The position numbers were made by a program, and so were the translations under genes. The notes beneath the pieces are model-generated. The model did not search any database and had not been told where the DNA came from. It saw only the letters and a list, made by a program, of their open reading frames with translations. A stretch of DNA of 64,000 nt from Amoebidium appalachense (lineage: Eukaryota > Ichthyosporea): the NCBI GenBank assembly GCA_963693365.1, contig CAVNZM010000017.1, positions 1,984,001 to 2,048,000 of the forward strand, read 5' to 3'. Below are positions 1 to 11,643 of this stretch, in pieces. Position 1 is the stretch's first letter. Each line of letters begins with the position of its first letter.

Positions 1-167
1 CCGAGGGGAGAAATGCGTAAAACGTTCTGCAGAGTGGGTTAGAGACCTGCTGATGAGAAGAGTGTATACAGGGTTTGGCCAGGGGGGGGGGGGGGGGGGG
101 GGGGGGAAGGGGGGGGAAAAAGAAGGTAGGAGGGGAAGGGGGGGGGGGGGGGGGGAGGAGAAGGGGG

Positions 168-199
<32 letters not shown>

Positions 200-237
200 A
201 AGGGGGGGGAGGGAAGGGAGGGGAGGGAGGGAGGGGG

Positions 238-287
<50 letters not shown>

Positions 288-640
288 CTGTGGTGGACAG
301 ATCAGAGACGAGACCTCCATTTCAAAACTTACCAGGCAACCCAAAAAACCTAGCCGGCTGAGAAAGAAGAACGGCGGGGGAATTGTTTGGGAAAAGGAGC
401 GGGGGGAGAGAGAGAGGGGGGGGGGGGGGGGGGGGGAGGGGGGGAAGGGGGGGAGAGGGGGAGAGAGGGGGAGAGGGAGAGAGAGAGAGAGGGAGGGAGA
501 GAACGAGAGAGAACGAAAGAGAGCGAGAGAGGGAGACAGAGAGAGAGAGAGGGAGGGAGAGAGAGGGAGAGGGAGAGAGAGAGGGAGAGAGAGAGGGAGG
601 GGGGGGGGGGGGGGGGGGGGGGAGGGTGTAGGGGCTGGTA

Positions 641-677
<37 letters not shown>

Positions 678-696
678 ACCGGGATAGAGTGGGGGA
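1..696. repeat. Homopolymer and GA-rich low-complexity DNA at left edge
   Basis: Poly-G, poly-A and (GA)n tracts fill almost all of this stretch. A short non-repetitive island near 286-385 and the first 80 bases hold no exon I can support, although the rest of the Ras-like gene should lie in this direction or beyond the window. The tract ending near 676 also marks the 3' side of the reverse transcriptase ORF. Confidence 0.8.
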
Positions 697-2904
697 CTAG
701 GGAGTGTTGATCTTTTTAGTGATGATGGAGAGTATGTGAGAGGAGTGAACGCCACGGTATATGTGCGGGTGTGTGGCGAGAAAGCTGTGCATTTTGTGGT
801 GCAAGAGTCTAAACGAGTAGCCTTTGTTAAGCAATGTTTTAGCAAGTCGTGCAGTGCATGTGGTGAATGCAGCAAGTGTGGAGCATTTGCGCTGGTAGCT
901 ATGCATTTGACTTGTCATGATGCCGTATTTTGCAGTGCGGGAGATGAATGAGTCGTGATGTGGGAAACGAACGATGTCTAGTGTATTGAACGTGGGTGTG
1001 TCGAGCTTGTTGTAGATGGTTGTGTGAATGCCGTGATTAGTGCAGGTGATATGCAAGTCGAGGTAGGGGACAGAGGGGGAGGAACCGGCAGGGTTGAGTT
1101 GAAGGCTGGTCTTGGGATATAGACCGAAATCACAATCTTCTAAATAGAGGTGGGAGAGAATGCGAGGATTATGAAGGGAGATCAAATCATCTATGTAGCG
1201 GCGAGTAAACTGAAAATCTACCAAGACATCAATGCGTTCGTGTGCAATAAGCTTGCGAACAAAATCCAACTCATAAGTAAAGAGATAGAAATTAGCCAAG
1301 AAAACAGCACAGTTTGTACCCATGGGGATACCAATGTCCTGTTTGTAGAGGGTATCGCCAAACACAACATATATGTTATCTACGAGGAAACATAGAAAAT
1401 CCACAAGCTGTGCCTTAGAGAGATGTAGAGAGTGTTCTTTAGGCTCAAAGGAATCATCCTGGGAATCATCATCTACACGATCCACCCAGGACAACGTGGA
1501 GCCGGTTTTCTTAATAAACATGTGTGGTTTGCGAGCGTCCGTGCATTTTTTGACAAATATTGCGTCAATCAGTGTAGTGAGGCGAGCTTTCAAATCATGC
1601 AAGTCAATCTTGGTGTAGAGTGTGGAAAAATCAAACACAGACACGGGCGTATTTTCGTGTTGGCGTGTGGTACGGTTAAGGGCGTTGATTGTGTGTGTGA
1701 GTGCGGTGCTATCCGTGAGAATCCAAGAGCTAGTGTTGTGTGGCAGGTGGGGTTTGACAACATCACACCACATACGTTCGACATCAGGGGAGACGAACTT
1801 AAACACACTAGTGAGAAGGCGGGAGAGAGGTTCAAGTGATGTGGCAGAGGAGTTGGCAATGAAACGGAAGGTGGGTGGTGTTTTGTGCATTTTAACTATG
1901 GCCTGAAATGTGGGCAAGCGTGCAGTGCGACGTCCTGGTGTGCCTTTTATGTCATGTGTTTTGAGAAATGCAAGGTGTTGTGCAACAATGTCTTTTGGTG
2001 CAGTGTTGCAGACGGTGTATGTTGCGGCAGGTGCATGCAGTTCGGCTGTAATGCTGCTAACGTAGTGTTTTTTGCAGACGATCACGAACGTGTTGCTAGC
2101 TTTATCCATTGTGGTGACTACGAAACGTTTTTGGAAGCGACGCAGTAGAAGCACAGAAGCTTGTGGTACGGTGTGTGTGTTGGGTGCGTGTTGTGCATAT
2201 GGCAGGAAGGGGCGACACTTAGTAAAGACGGCGGCTGCCCACGGATTCAAAGAGGGATAAGCTGCCATACCAAGATCGTACATCTTGTTACAGAAACTTT
2301 GCAACGCCTGTGTCAATAAATTGCTACAGGTGGTGTCCTCCGTCTGCTCGACCTGCATTCGGAACTTGGTTCCAAAATGCATGAGCGATGCAAAGTCTGC
2401 GGGCAGGCCGGGAATGTCTAAGCGCGATGTAAGCACGTGTCCGTGTTGTGGGTGTACGTATGGCGCATAGTGCGGGTCGTTGCAAGGGCAGGGTTGTGCA
2501 TGGATGTTTGCTATGGTGTCCTGCGGGAGTCGTGCGGTGTGTTTGCAGTTGATAGTGGTGTAGCCCAGGGTAGACACATATTTCCACACAGCAGAGATAC
2601 GGAATTTACGCATTTCAAGCGGCAGGAGAGCATGTATTTCTTTGTCTTTGATGATGCGTTGCAAAGGGATTCTATCGAGCCCGGAGTTATGAAACACAGA
2701 CACCAACATCACATGGGGTTGCGACATGTCAACACGTTCAAGTTCAAAACGACTACGTAATTCACGTTTGAGGCACGCAGCAATCTGTGAAAGGCGAGGT
2801 TGAGCAATGCCGGTGGGGAAAGCAAGGAGGTGCTCCTTCATCCTAACGATGTTGGAGGTGTTAAAGCGGTGTAGATATGCAGAGGAAAAGATACCACGAG
2901 ACAT
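697..2904 (-). CDS. Penelope-type reverse transcriptase, no GIY-YIG endonuclease seen
   Basis: This is a retroelement reverse transcriptase in one uninterrupted frame. The frame is open from 2979, but its first 33 bases overlap exon 3 of the host Ras-like gene, so I place the start at the ATG at 2904; the ATG at 2841 is also possible. Seen in order: a Cys-x-Cys followed by the HGHV motif near 2445, typical of the Penelope-like group; RT motif 1 with MDKASNTFVIVCKK near 2109-2068; KMHKTP and RFIANSSAT near 1890-1840; motif A FDFSTLYT near 1635 with its Asp; motif B GIPMGTNCA near 1332; motif C YIDD at 1197-1186; then the YLDLHI thumb-type motif near 1065. All catalytic Asp residues are present and there is no stop or frameshift, so the copy could be recent. 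After the RT the protein ends within about 120 residues, with no GIY-YIG domain. It has the same orientation as the host gene and C/G tracts on both sides. Family assignment is by motif only. Confidence 0.86.
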   Translation of the reverse strand: MSRGIFSSAYLHRFNTSNIVRMKEHLLAFPTGIAQPRLSQIAACLKRELRSRFELERVDMSQPHVMLVSVFHNSGLDRIPLQRIIKDKEIHALLPLEMRKFRISAVWKYVSTLGYTTINCKHTARLPQDTIANIHAQPCPCNDPHYAPYVHPQHGHVLTSRLDIPGLPADFASLMHFGTKFRMQVEQTEDTTCSNLLTQALQSFCNKMYDLGMAAYPSLNPWAAAVFTKCRPFLPYAQHAPNTHTVPQASVLLLRRFQKRFVVTTMDKASNTFVIVCKKHYVSSITAELHAPAATYTVCNTAPKDIVAQHLAFLKTHDIKGTPGRRTARLPTFQAIVKMHKTPPTFRFIANSSATSLEPLSRLLTSVFKFVSPDVERMWCDVVKPHLPHNTSSWILTDSTALTHTINALNRTTRQHENTPVSVFDFSTLYTKIDLHDLKARLTTLIDAIFVKKCTDARKPHMFIKKTGSTLSWVDRVDDDSQDDSFEPKEHSLHLSKAQLVDFLCFLVDNIYVVFGDTLYKQDIGIPMGTNCAVFLANFYLFTYELDFVRKLIAHERIDVLVDFQFTRRYIDDLISLHNPRILSHLYLEDCDFGLYPKTSLQLNPAGSSPSVPYLDLHITCTNHGIHTTIYNKLDTPTFNTLDIVRFPHHDSFISRTAKYGIMTSQMHSYQRKCSTLAAFTTCTARLAKTLLNKGYSFRLLHHKMHSFLATHPHIYRGVHSSHILSIITKKINTP

Positions 2905-2925
2905 AAGACTATCGATGTGCAGTAG

Positions 2926-2935
2926 GGGGGGGGGG
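2926..2935. repeat. Poly-C (sense) tract between Ras donor site and the RT element
   Basis: A run of ten C on the gene sense strand begins 11 bases after the 5' splice site of Ras exon 3 and just before the reverse transcriptase frame. It is a plausible 5' boundary of the inserted element. Confidence 0.6.
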
Positions 2936-2946
2936 TAGTTTGTTAC

Positions 2947-3232
2947 CATAATCGAGGGAGCAATCACGGAATGAGGCAAATTCTTCCTGGCCGGCCGTGT
3001 CTACAATCTCAAGATTATACGTTACGGAGTCAACCTCCATCTGGAAAAAAATGCCAGTGTTAGAAGAATGAAAACAAAAAGATAAAGGGGGGGGGGAAAT
3101 GGGCATCTATAAACGGACAAAAAAACAAGCTCAAAGACCAACAGAAAACAAGCTAAGAAACAAACAGAAACAAGCAAAAAGACAAACAAGCAAGCAAACA
3201 ATTCTCTCAATCTCTCTCTCTCAATCTCTCTC

Positions 3233-3283
<51 letters not shown>

Positions 3284-3296
3284 CACACACACACAC

Positions 3297-3382
<86 letters not shown>

Positions 3383-3658
3383 ACACACTCTCAATCTCTC
3401 TCCCTCTCTCCCTCTCTCTGGCACACACACACACACTCTCTCTCTGAATGTGTCATATGCTTGTTTGTGTGTGCGCGTGCACAAGCATGTGATTCGCCAT
3501 GCATGCATGCATGTGTGTGTGCGCGCGCGTGTGCGCGTGTGCTCGTGTGCTTGCTTGTGTGTGTGTGTGTGGTCTTGTTTGTGTGCTAGCCTGTGTAAGT
3601 GAATGTGTGCTTATTTGCCGTGCTTGTGCGTGGACATGTGCTTGTGCCTGCAAACATG

Positions 3659-3709
<51 letters not shown>

Positions 3710-4003
3710 CGTGCGCGCGTGCACGCGCGTGTGTGTATGTGTGTGTGTGTGTGCGTGTGTGCTTGTTTGTGGATGTGCAGGTGGCTTGTGTGCTTGCCCG
3801 TGTGGGGGCACATGTGTGCTTATTTATGTGTTCACGTGTGTGTGCACGTCTGTGTGTTCATGTGTGCTTGTATGTGAGCGCGCATCTGTACTTTTGTGTG
3901 TATTATGTGTGTGTGTGTGTACTTGGATGAGAGAGTGTGTGTGCATAATGTGTGTGTGAGTGTACTTGCGTGCGTGTGTGCACGCGTTTGTGTGTGTGGT
4001 GTG

Positions 4004-4082
<79 letters not shown>

Positions 4083-5451
4083 TGTGTGTGTGTGTGTGTG
4101 TGTCTATGTACGTGTGTGTGTGTGTGCGCGCGCGCATGTGTGATCGCTTCTTTGTGCACATATGTGCTTTTGCGTGGGTTGTAAATGGGTGCATGTGTGC
4201 ATTCCTTCATGTTTGTGGAACGTGTGTGTGCGCTCGCAAGCCTGTGTGTGTATGTGTGCCTCCTGTCAGTTATCAGCACGAAGCACGGCACTTAGCTGCG
4301 TATAACGGAGCAAGCCGGTTTCTGCATGTGATTCCACAACTGTGTACGTAATGCAATGGCATAAACAAAGCATCCTCTAATCATTCATGTGTGTGCATGT
4401 GTGTCAAGTGTACATGCGCGTGCGTGTTCAGTTGAGTGTGCATGAACCAGTGTCGGTGCGTGTGCTTGTGAAATAGGGGTGTGTGTGTGTGCGTATTGTG
4501 TGTGTGTGTGCGCGCGCGCGTGCGCGTGCGTGTGCCTTTGCATGTGTGCACGCGCACGTGTGTGTATGTGCTGCGTACGTGTGCATGTATGTGCCTGGGT
4601 GTGCCCGCCCCATGTATGCGCGCACGTGCATGTACATGCGCACGTGCATGTGCGAATGTGCACAAGTGTGTGTGCGTGTGCAAGCATGTGCATGTATGGC
4701 ACCATAAAAGGAAACAGTGCACCCACCACTTTCCGGTAGCCCTCTTCGATGGTAGGGTCGTAATACTGCAGGGCAAAGCAGTTAAGAACTTGAAATTCTT
4801 CATCCCCCCCCCCCCCCCCTCACCCCTCCCCCCCCAAAAAACCCTCCTTCATCCTTTTTGAAGCCCTCCTCCTCCCCCCCCTTCCCCCCCCCCCCCCACA
4901 TACACACACACACATCCCAGCTCACCCCACCTGTTCTCCCACTCAATCACAGCCCAAACAAAACGATAGCAGCATAGCAGAACACACGGGATATGTTGGT
5001 CGGGATTTTGCTACGTTTGCACATTCTCATACTCCGGAACATAGTTTTACGGTGAAAGACTAAGTGGATTGCTGAAGAGTCATCGAAAGAGCCCTCCGTT
5101 GGATAATGAAAGTCTGAAAGCTACCTGCAAGCACACACGGAACGAACACATGGTGTACAGACAAGCATGGACATGCACACGTGCGCGCACGCGCCCGCCC
5201 GCACACGCACACACACATACCACAGCAACAAAAAGCACATACAAACGAGGAAATTCTAGGGAAAGAGGGGTACCTGGTGGGGTGGCGTGGGTGGGTGGGT
5301 GGGTGGGTGGGTGGGGGAGAGGGTGGGGAAGGGGTGGGGGGGGGGGGACGCAACAGATAACGCGCGCACACAAGCGAACACAAAAGAAGATACGGAACGA
5401 GGCTTGCAAATGAACCAACTCCTGCCCTTTTAGCGGATATGTGCATGTGCA

Positions 5452-5519
<68 letters not shown>

Positions 5520-5685
5520 CCTAGGTATGTTTGAGTTAGTGTGCGAGTGACTGTCAGGGTGAGAATGATTTTATGTGTTTTGTGCATGTGAACCTGCCAG
5601 AGAGTTTGAGTGAGAGAATGTAAAGTGGGTGTCCTCTGTGTGTGTGCATGTGCGCATGAGCACATGTGCATGGCATAGGCATGTT

Positions 5686-5747
<62 letters not shown>

Positions 5748-5848
5748 CGTGTGCGTGTGTGTTTGTGTTTGTCTGTGTGTGTCCGTGTGCGTGTGCCCGT
5801 GTATGTACATGTGTGCATGAGTACACATGCATGCCATAAGCATGTTTT

Positions 5849-5890
<42 letters not shown>

Positions 5891-5926
5891 CGCGCATGAG
5901 TACGTGTGTGCATGCATGCATGTGTG

Positions 5927-5994
<68 letters not shown>

Positions 5995-6248
5995 CCGTGT
6001 GTGTGGAAAAGTGTGTGTGTGTGCATGTGTGCACGCACACACGTGTTCGTGTGTGCGTGACATGTGTGTTTCCTGGTGTATGTGTGTGTATGCGCTGGGG
6101 GGGGGGGGGGGGGGGGGGGGGAGAGGGGGAGGATGATGCCAACCTCGGCGAATTTGTTTTTGAGCAATCGCAAGGTTACACAACTCTTTCCCACACCACC
6201 GCTCCCCACCACACAGATGCGGAAACTTTTCAGCCCGTCCACCGACAT
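2947..6248 (-). CDS. Ras-like small GTPase, 5' part only (exons 1-3)
   Basis: This GTP-binding switch protein of the Ras family runs off the model at its third intron. Exon 1 is 6248-6144 (35 codons), exon 2 is 4765-4730 (12 codons), exon 3 is 3040-2947 (31 codons plus one base). The first two introns are phase 0. Exon 1 carries the P-loop GSGGVGKS (residues 15-22, the Ras G10-S17 equivalent). Exon 2 is a 36-base microexon with the switch I effector segment YYDPTIEEGYRK, including the conserved Thr. Exon 3 holds DTAGQEE (residues 61-67), so the Gln61 equivalent is present. The effector sequence is Ras/Rap-like rather than Rab, Rho or Arf. The ATG at 6248 puts the P-loop at the usual distance from the N terminus. 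The NKxD and SAK motifs and any C-terminal CaaX box are not in the window, because the reverse transcriptase ORF occupies the next intron. Whether the gene is intact beyond base 1 cannot be judged. Confidence 0.86.
3196..3440. repeat. (TCTA)n and (CT)n microsatellites in Ras intron 2
   Basis: About twelve TCTA units near 3235-3282 are followed by an almost pure (CT)n stretch of about 78 bases near 3300-3378. They lie inside Ras intron 2 (4729-3041). Confidence 0.9.
3460..4720. repeat. (GT)n-rich microsatellite field in Ras intron 2
   Basis: Imperfect (TG)n and GCGC-interrupted repeats, with a pure block near 4010-4080. The long Cys/Val or His/Thr frames here are repeat artefacts. Confidence 0.9.
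5455..6120. repeat. (GT)n blocks and poly-G in Ras intron 1
   Basis: Pure (GT)n runs lie near 5455-5518, 5691-5745 and 5930-5991. A poly-G run lies near 6098-6120, shortly after the exon 1 donor on the sense (minus) strand. Confidence 0.9.
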
Positions 6249-7068
6249 CCTGTCAGCGGGGAAAATGGGGTTAAACCCGTTAGCGTAGCCGTAAGACATA
6301 ACATAACATTCAGGAAAACAGAGGGAAATAAACAAGTTCTGTGAACAGCATGGTTCCCAACTGCACATGCACGCACGAAAAACAAACCACAGGTCACAAA
6401 GCAGCGTCTATCCTACAGCTTGAAAAAAGAGTGTTGGCTTAATCTTGATCTCACGTCGTTTTCTATCAGCCAATGAAACCACAGAAAACTCGTAGAAAGA
6501 AAAGCACATACCAACAAAACATCAAAAACCCATTAGTAGCGCCCCATTCCCCCGTCTCCTCCCCCCCCCCCCCCCCTCCCCCTCCATCTATCTCTCTCTC
6601 TCTCTATCGCTTTCTCTCTCTCTCTCTCTCTATCCCCCCCCTCCCCTCCCACCATCCCTGGGTGGGTATTCTCCCTCCCTCCGCTTCTCTCCCTTTCCAC
6701 TCTCTCCTCACAAAGGAAAGCCAACAGCCAAACACATCTAAACACCAGCCAAACACATGCATTCGTGGAAAAAAGGGACATATACAACTGCTCCAGTCAT
6801 ACGAATCAAAAATAACGGTGGACAATATACATTGGGGAAATCTAAGACACACACACACAACAGATGCATGGCTTAGTAATAAAAACACCAAACAGGCAGT
6901 ACCAGAGAGTTGAAAGGGAGGAGTGAGTGAAGGCCGAAGGGGAAAATACAACTCGTGTAGCTGCGCACAAAAGGCCATGCTAAGACCATGCAAGTGATGC
7001 CATTGAGACATGGAAGGGAGCAATCATGTGTGTCTGTTGTGTCTCATCAAAGCGTGTGTGTGTTTTGT

Positions 7069-7099
<31 letters not shown>

Positions 7100-7102
<3 letters not shown>

Positions 7103-7275
7103 GTGTGAGCGTTTAGAGAGGGGGTGGGGAGGTGTGTTTGAAAGCGATTCAGGGCACAAAGCGCACGTGCATAACGGACGACACGAAGCATTTTACCAAC
7201 CACACATAAAGAGTATGCATAAAAAACAGAGCCCATCCTCAGGGGGGGCCTGAGTCATCCACAGTCCCCGCGCTT
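7100..7275 (+). repeat. Family A short dispersed repeat, copy upstream of Ras gene
   Basis: Begins after poly-G and contains the family hallmarks: an AAAGAGTATGCATAA-type block, then CAGAGCCCATCCTCAGG. The rest is diverged from the kinase-gene copies. It lies 5' of the Ras-like gene, in the same relative orientation as the intronic copies. Confidence 0.6.
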
Positions 7276-9522
7276 CAATCCAATCGGGGGAAAAGTTTCA
7301 AGGGGGGGGGGGGGGGGGGGGGATGGCTGATGTGCGAATGGGTGGTGAAAACCAGACCGAAATTAAAACACAAGGAAAAACAAAAAAAATACAAAAAAAG
7401 GAACCAAAAAACCGTCAAGGCAAAAGGCATTTACACATAAACACCATCGTCAAATGGGTGTCTTCAAAAGAAGAAAGAAAAGAAGTTCACGGAAACACCC
7501 GCAGGCCAACATCTGACAACGGACACACCATGAATCCCCAGAGGAAAGGGACAGGGTGGGAGTGGGGGGAGGAGGGTTGTGGGGGGGCGGGGGAGGGAGG
7601 GGGCGGGGGGAGGGGGTGGACAAAAGGAAGGCGGTATGGTGTGAAAAGAGCAACGTGCAGGGAAAGGGTGGTAGAGAATGGGATTGGCGGTTGCCAAGGA
7701 AAGAACATGGGAGGGTGCAACGAATCGAGACGTAGAGTGACACTGCCATGAGGGGAGGTGAAAGAAAAACAGGTTGTGTGCCCGATTAGTATGTAACATG
7801 GAGAGGGGGGTAGGGAGGAGGGAGGGGACCCCACTTAATGAGGCTTGACTGGTATGACTGTAAGACGTATATGTTTTTACAGGAAAAATGACCTACATGT
7901 GGTCTAAAGCAGGTATGCCCAGTTGATAGCAACACGACAGGAGAAGGGCAAGAACCAACGTAGGCAGTAGTTATGAATGCAGCAAGGGGAGAGAAGACAG
8001 TGAAAGCTTGAAGCCACCATCGCTCAAACTGTACCACCGACATGCACTGAAGCAGAGGTTCATATGACCGTCCCCAAAGTTGAAACATGAAGCGCATCCA
8101 GAGGGACAAAGGTTGCTTAATGCCCCAAAAAACACAGCAAATTCTTATACACCACTTGTAGAACGCATGTGTTACTATGTGGCTGTCGCTCATTTATAGA
8201 GTACGTGTACGTTAAACCCGAGAAAACGAGGATGTGACTACGCAGTCAAACACCCGTAAAAGGAAAGAACACACACCGAGCCACACATGGAAAATTGACT
8301 CACCTTCAATTTCTCAGGAGCACTTTGGCCCCACCTCCTGCAAGTAAAAACGGTGCAATGCCCTTCAGGCGGCTAGGCGAACCGTGCCAAAGTCGATGCG
8401 GCAAACTAATATAAAAACGAGGGAACCCCAAACAACTTCTCAAACTAACGATAATGTGCCCGTTGTACACGTTTTTGCATACAAATTTTTTGTACCTTAC
8501 ATAAGAAAAAATTATAGCAGGCTTCTGTGTACGCATTGGGATTATGCTCTTTCCTAGTCAAAGCATCGAGCTACCGTATACAGCTCCCTCATACCACGAT
8601 GACTACTTGATAGAGTTTGTCACCTACATACACCGTCCGTGTTTCCTGTAAAGCGTATAGCGATGTCTCTACTTCATCATGACAATGACTCAGTGCTGTG
8701 CTGGTATAATTCGCCAAAAAAAATATAAAAAACACCACTGGAATCGTGACTCGATGTGTGTGTGGCCTGACTTTGCGATTTGCGATTTACGTTTTCTTGG
8801 CGCCCCCGGAATCCCCGGTACAAGATCGTGGCTTTCACATGTTTAATTCGGCCAATCAAAGAAGGTCCATAGTGGGGAAGCATTTGGGTACACCACTAAT
8901 AAATAGCTATATCTACTATAAACATCTTGTTTATCGTTATAAATATACGAAAAATATATTTAGTTACTAAATGGGTTGCAAAAGCAGGACCTGAAGCCAT
9001 CTTTTTAATGGTTGTTGGGCGATGCACTTGTTGGTCGTATGGGGAAATATCACGCGTAATAAGGTCTGGAATTCCTATTCCACAGGATACGCAATCCTGA
9101 TTGGCAGCCCGTCAGGTGGTCTTTAACCATTTCACTTTCGAGGTCCTCGATAATATCGTAATTCGGGGCAGTGGGCCAGTGGCTGAAGTGATGCTACCGA
9201 AAATGAAAGTTGTTACTAAACACAAAACACAAAAACTAGGATTTATCGGAGACGGCAGTAGCCAGGATTTGGAAAAAAGGTTGCCGGAATACTATATTAG
9301 TGGATAAACCGTCACAGTAAGAAAATCATTAGCAATGCCCGGCGTAAACACGTGTTCACCCCATGCCTGCTACGGTATGTGGCCACCCGCTCAATTCTGC
9401 CTACCTCTTAGCAGCCCTAGGCCATGCACATTGCCAGCCTGGTACCCATCGGATCCTTGTGAACGGGTCATGCCCATATGGTGATCACGAATTTGCATGG
9501 CCAAGTCCGGTTGCAAGTATCT

Positions 9523-9597
9523 TGGGGTTTACACACTTTTTATTGCGTGGACACTGCCGGAGGCCCAGCCACATTCGACGGCCTACTGCGTTTTCCA
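9523..9597 (+). repeat. 75-bp inverted repeat, left copy
   Basis: It matches the reverse complement of 13053-13127 with only about three differences. The two copies are 3.4 kb apart and the DNA outside them differs. Confidence 0.8.
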
Positions 9598-10182
9598 GCA
9601 CAGCCAATCAAATGCAGCCAGTGACATATGTACATGCTAGGCAACAATGAGCGCCATCGTAGTATATGACACCCCTATTACATATTATGGGTAAGCAGAG
9701 GCTAGCTAGCATCGATATCGGTAGCTCCGAAAGAAAGTTAAGGCACCGGATCACAATATCATACTGTGCAGCATTAATAAGGTGATCTAGGATAGTCATC
9801 TTAAAACGGATATATTGAGGAAGAGAGGAAGAAAAGAGGATAAAACCGCCAATAACCTCCGGTTCTAATACATTAGCTAACAGGTTGCATTTATTGATAG
9901 ATACAAGTAGGTCTGTGCGCCGGCTGTCGCCGGCGCCAAAACATAACGAGACAGTTATTGATGTTGGGTTGTGTGGTTGTTACCTCCCTCTCCCCTCCCC
10001 CCCCCGGCCCCCCCCCCCCCTCCCTCGCCTCACGCTTCCCCCCCCCCCCCCTGGCCCCCCCGCCTCACGCTTCCTCCCTTCCCCCCCCCCCCCCCCCCAA
10101 AATCCTGCAGTTGCTGGATCTGCCAAATGTTATGACCCTTTTCCCTTTCATTTACCCCCCCCCTCCCCCCCCCCCCCCCCAT

Positions 10183-10213
<31 letters not shown>

Positions 10214-10489
10214 TCCCCCCTCCCCTTTCTTGCCACACCGTGTTATCAGTCTAGGGCCGGGAGAGATTGCCATTGCCGAAGTACCAAGTTTACTTGTGGT
10301 CCTCCAAAAACATGTAGCTGAAAACCACCAAGTGCAATATGTTCTAAATTGCTTGCAAAATTTTTATAATATTTTTATTATTTTGTTGTTTTACTTATTT
10401 TACAGAACTGTTTGGTAACCCGATGATATGCATGGACAGGCAATAAAACTTTCCACGTGCACTGAGTGCCAGGTGGGCAACATATTTCA

Positions 10490-10587
10490 GGGACTTCACT
10501 TTCACTTCGATCTCTTAGCTGTCACGTCAACTTTTTTTGGGACTTCACTTTCACTTCGATCTCTTAGCTGTCACGTCAACTTTTTTT
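10490..10587 (+). repeat. 49-bp perfect tandem duplication upstream of a TATA box
   Basis: Two identical 49-base units (10490-10538 and 10539-10587) each contain GTCACGTCA, a half-palindrome related to the CRE/bZIP site, and end in seven T. They lie immediately 5' of a TATAAA at 10612. Confidence 0.85.
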
Positions 10588-10611
10588 CCCGATTCTTCAC
10601 CATGGCAGGTA

Positions 10612-11405
10612 TATAAAGGCTTTCGTTTCTTCTTTTTGTGGTGGGAGGGAGTCCCACTCAGGGGAATGTGACTGCAGCGTGTGTGTGGTGTGGCCTGGTG
10701 TATTCCTACTGCTGTGAGAGTGTGGGGGCATCTCCCTTTCGCGGAGTTTCTCGCTTGAGAAGTGGTTTCTTCAACGCCTGGTGGTCCACTGCAACCTATG
10801 GTAACTTCTACACGCTGTCTACGCTTCTACGCGACCTATTGGCGGTGGGCTGCTGCAACTTCTTCAGCTACTTCTGCGCTGCGCGAGTGGAGGGGCGGCT
10901 ACTTGGTCGTCGGGGAGCTTTCCAAGTGACTGCCAATCCTTAGCCTCCAGTCGTATGGCAATGACCGGGTTTGCTTGCATGCATTCTGTAATTGTGTTTT
11001 TCTGTGTGTCCTGCCACAACTAGGCCACCTTATCAGAGAGCTAGATGCAGTTTCTCCGGGTTATCTAGGGGCCGGGCCCGTTGGGATTGTTTTTTAGCTC
11101 AGATTTGGTCTGCATTGCTCTTTTAGAGGCTGACTTGCTTGCTGTGCCTCGATAGGTTTTGAGGGGGGCCTGTTGGGAAGGAGCAGTAATGATGTCTTCT
11201 TGCAGAATGTGGTCTGGTCAACATCGATGCATATGACTAGTTGGAGCAAACTAGTTTCACGCATACACGTACACTTACGGTTTTGCCCGCTGGTGTCCTT
11301 TGTCACTTGTCGCTTTATTTTTATTTCGTAGCTTTGGCTTTTTCAGTTCTATTGGTGGTTATGTAGCCTGTGGCTGCACGTTGCCTTCATCAACGGATCA
11401 ATAAA
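10612..11405 (+). promoter_or_regulatory. TATA-to-AATAAA unit without a clear protein frame
   Basis: TATAAA (10612-10617) follows the 49-bp tandem repeat, and AATAAA is at 11400-11405 ahead of an A-rich stretch. A frame of about 100 codons from 10638 lacks an ATG and shows no known motif. It could be a non-coding transcript, a small gene with an intron, or part of an LTR; another AATAAA lies at 10442. I saw no second LTR copy or target-site duplication. Confidence 0.35.
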
Positions 11406-11572
11406 CCCGAGTCAAAAGAAAAAAAAGAAAATATTTCAGTGAAGTCTGGAATTGGCACCCCCCCCCGAAATGTTCCCGAACATAAAATCATCATTCTACG
11501 GTGTGTGTCAATATACCATGCTCACAAGTCAGTACTGCAATTATAATACTATTCTCAGTTTACTTCAAAGCA

Positions 11573-11573
<1 letters not shown>

Positions 11574-11642
<69 letters not shown>
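11574..11642. repeat. Poly-C tract, 69 bases
   Basis: An uninterrupted run of C in intergenic DNA. Confidence 0.9.

Positions 11643-11643
<1 letters not shown>

Noticed and set aside
5060-6142. 360-codon His/Thr frame on the minus strand
   Set aside because: It is a translation of (CA)n repeats inside Ras intron 1; the same applies to the many Cys/Val, Ser/Leu, Arg/Glu, Pro and Gly frames elsewhere.
7786-8193. 135-codon minus-strand frame
   Set aside because: Hydrophobic, Trp- and Cys-rich composition without domain motifs or splice support. Not called as a gene.
10409-11430. Solo LTR of a retrotransposon
   Set aside because: TATA and AATAAA signals fit loosely, but I found no target-site duplication, no second LTR and no clear TG...CA ends. 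It was kept only as an unassigned transcription unit.
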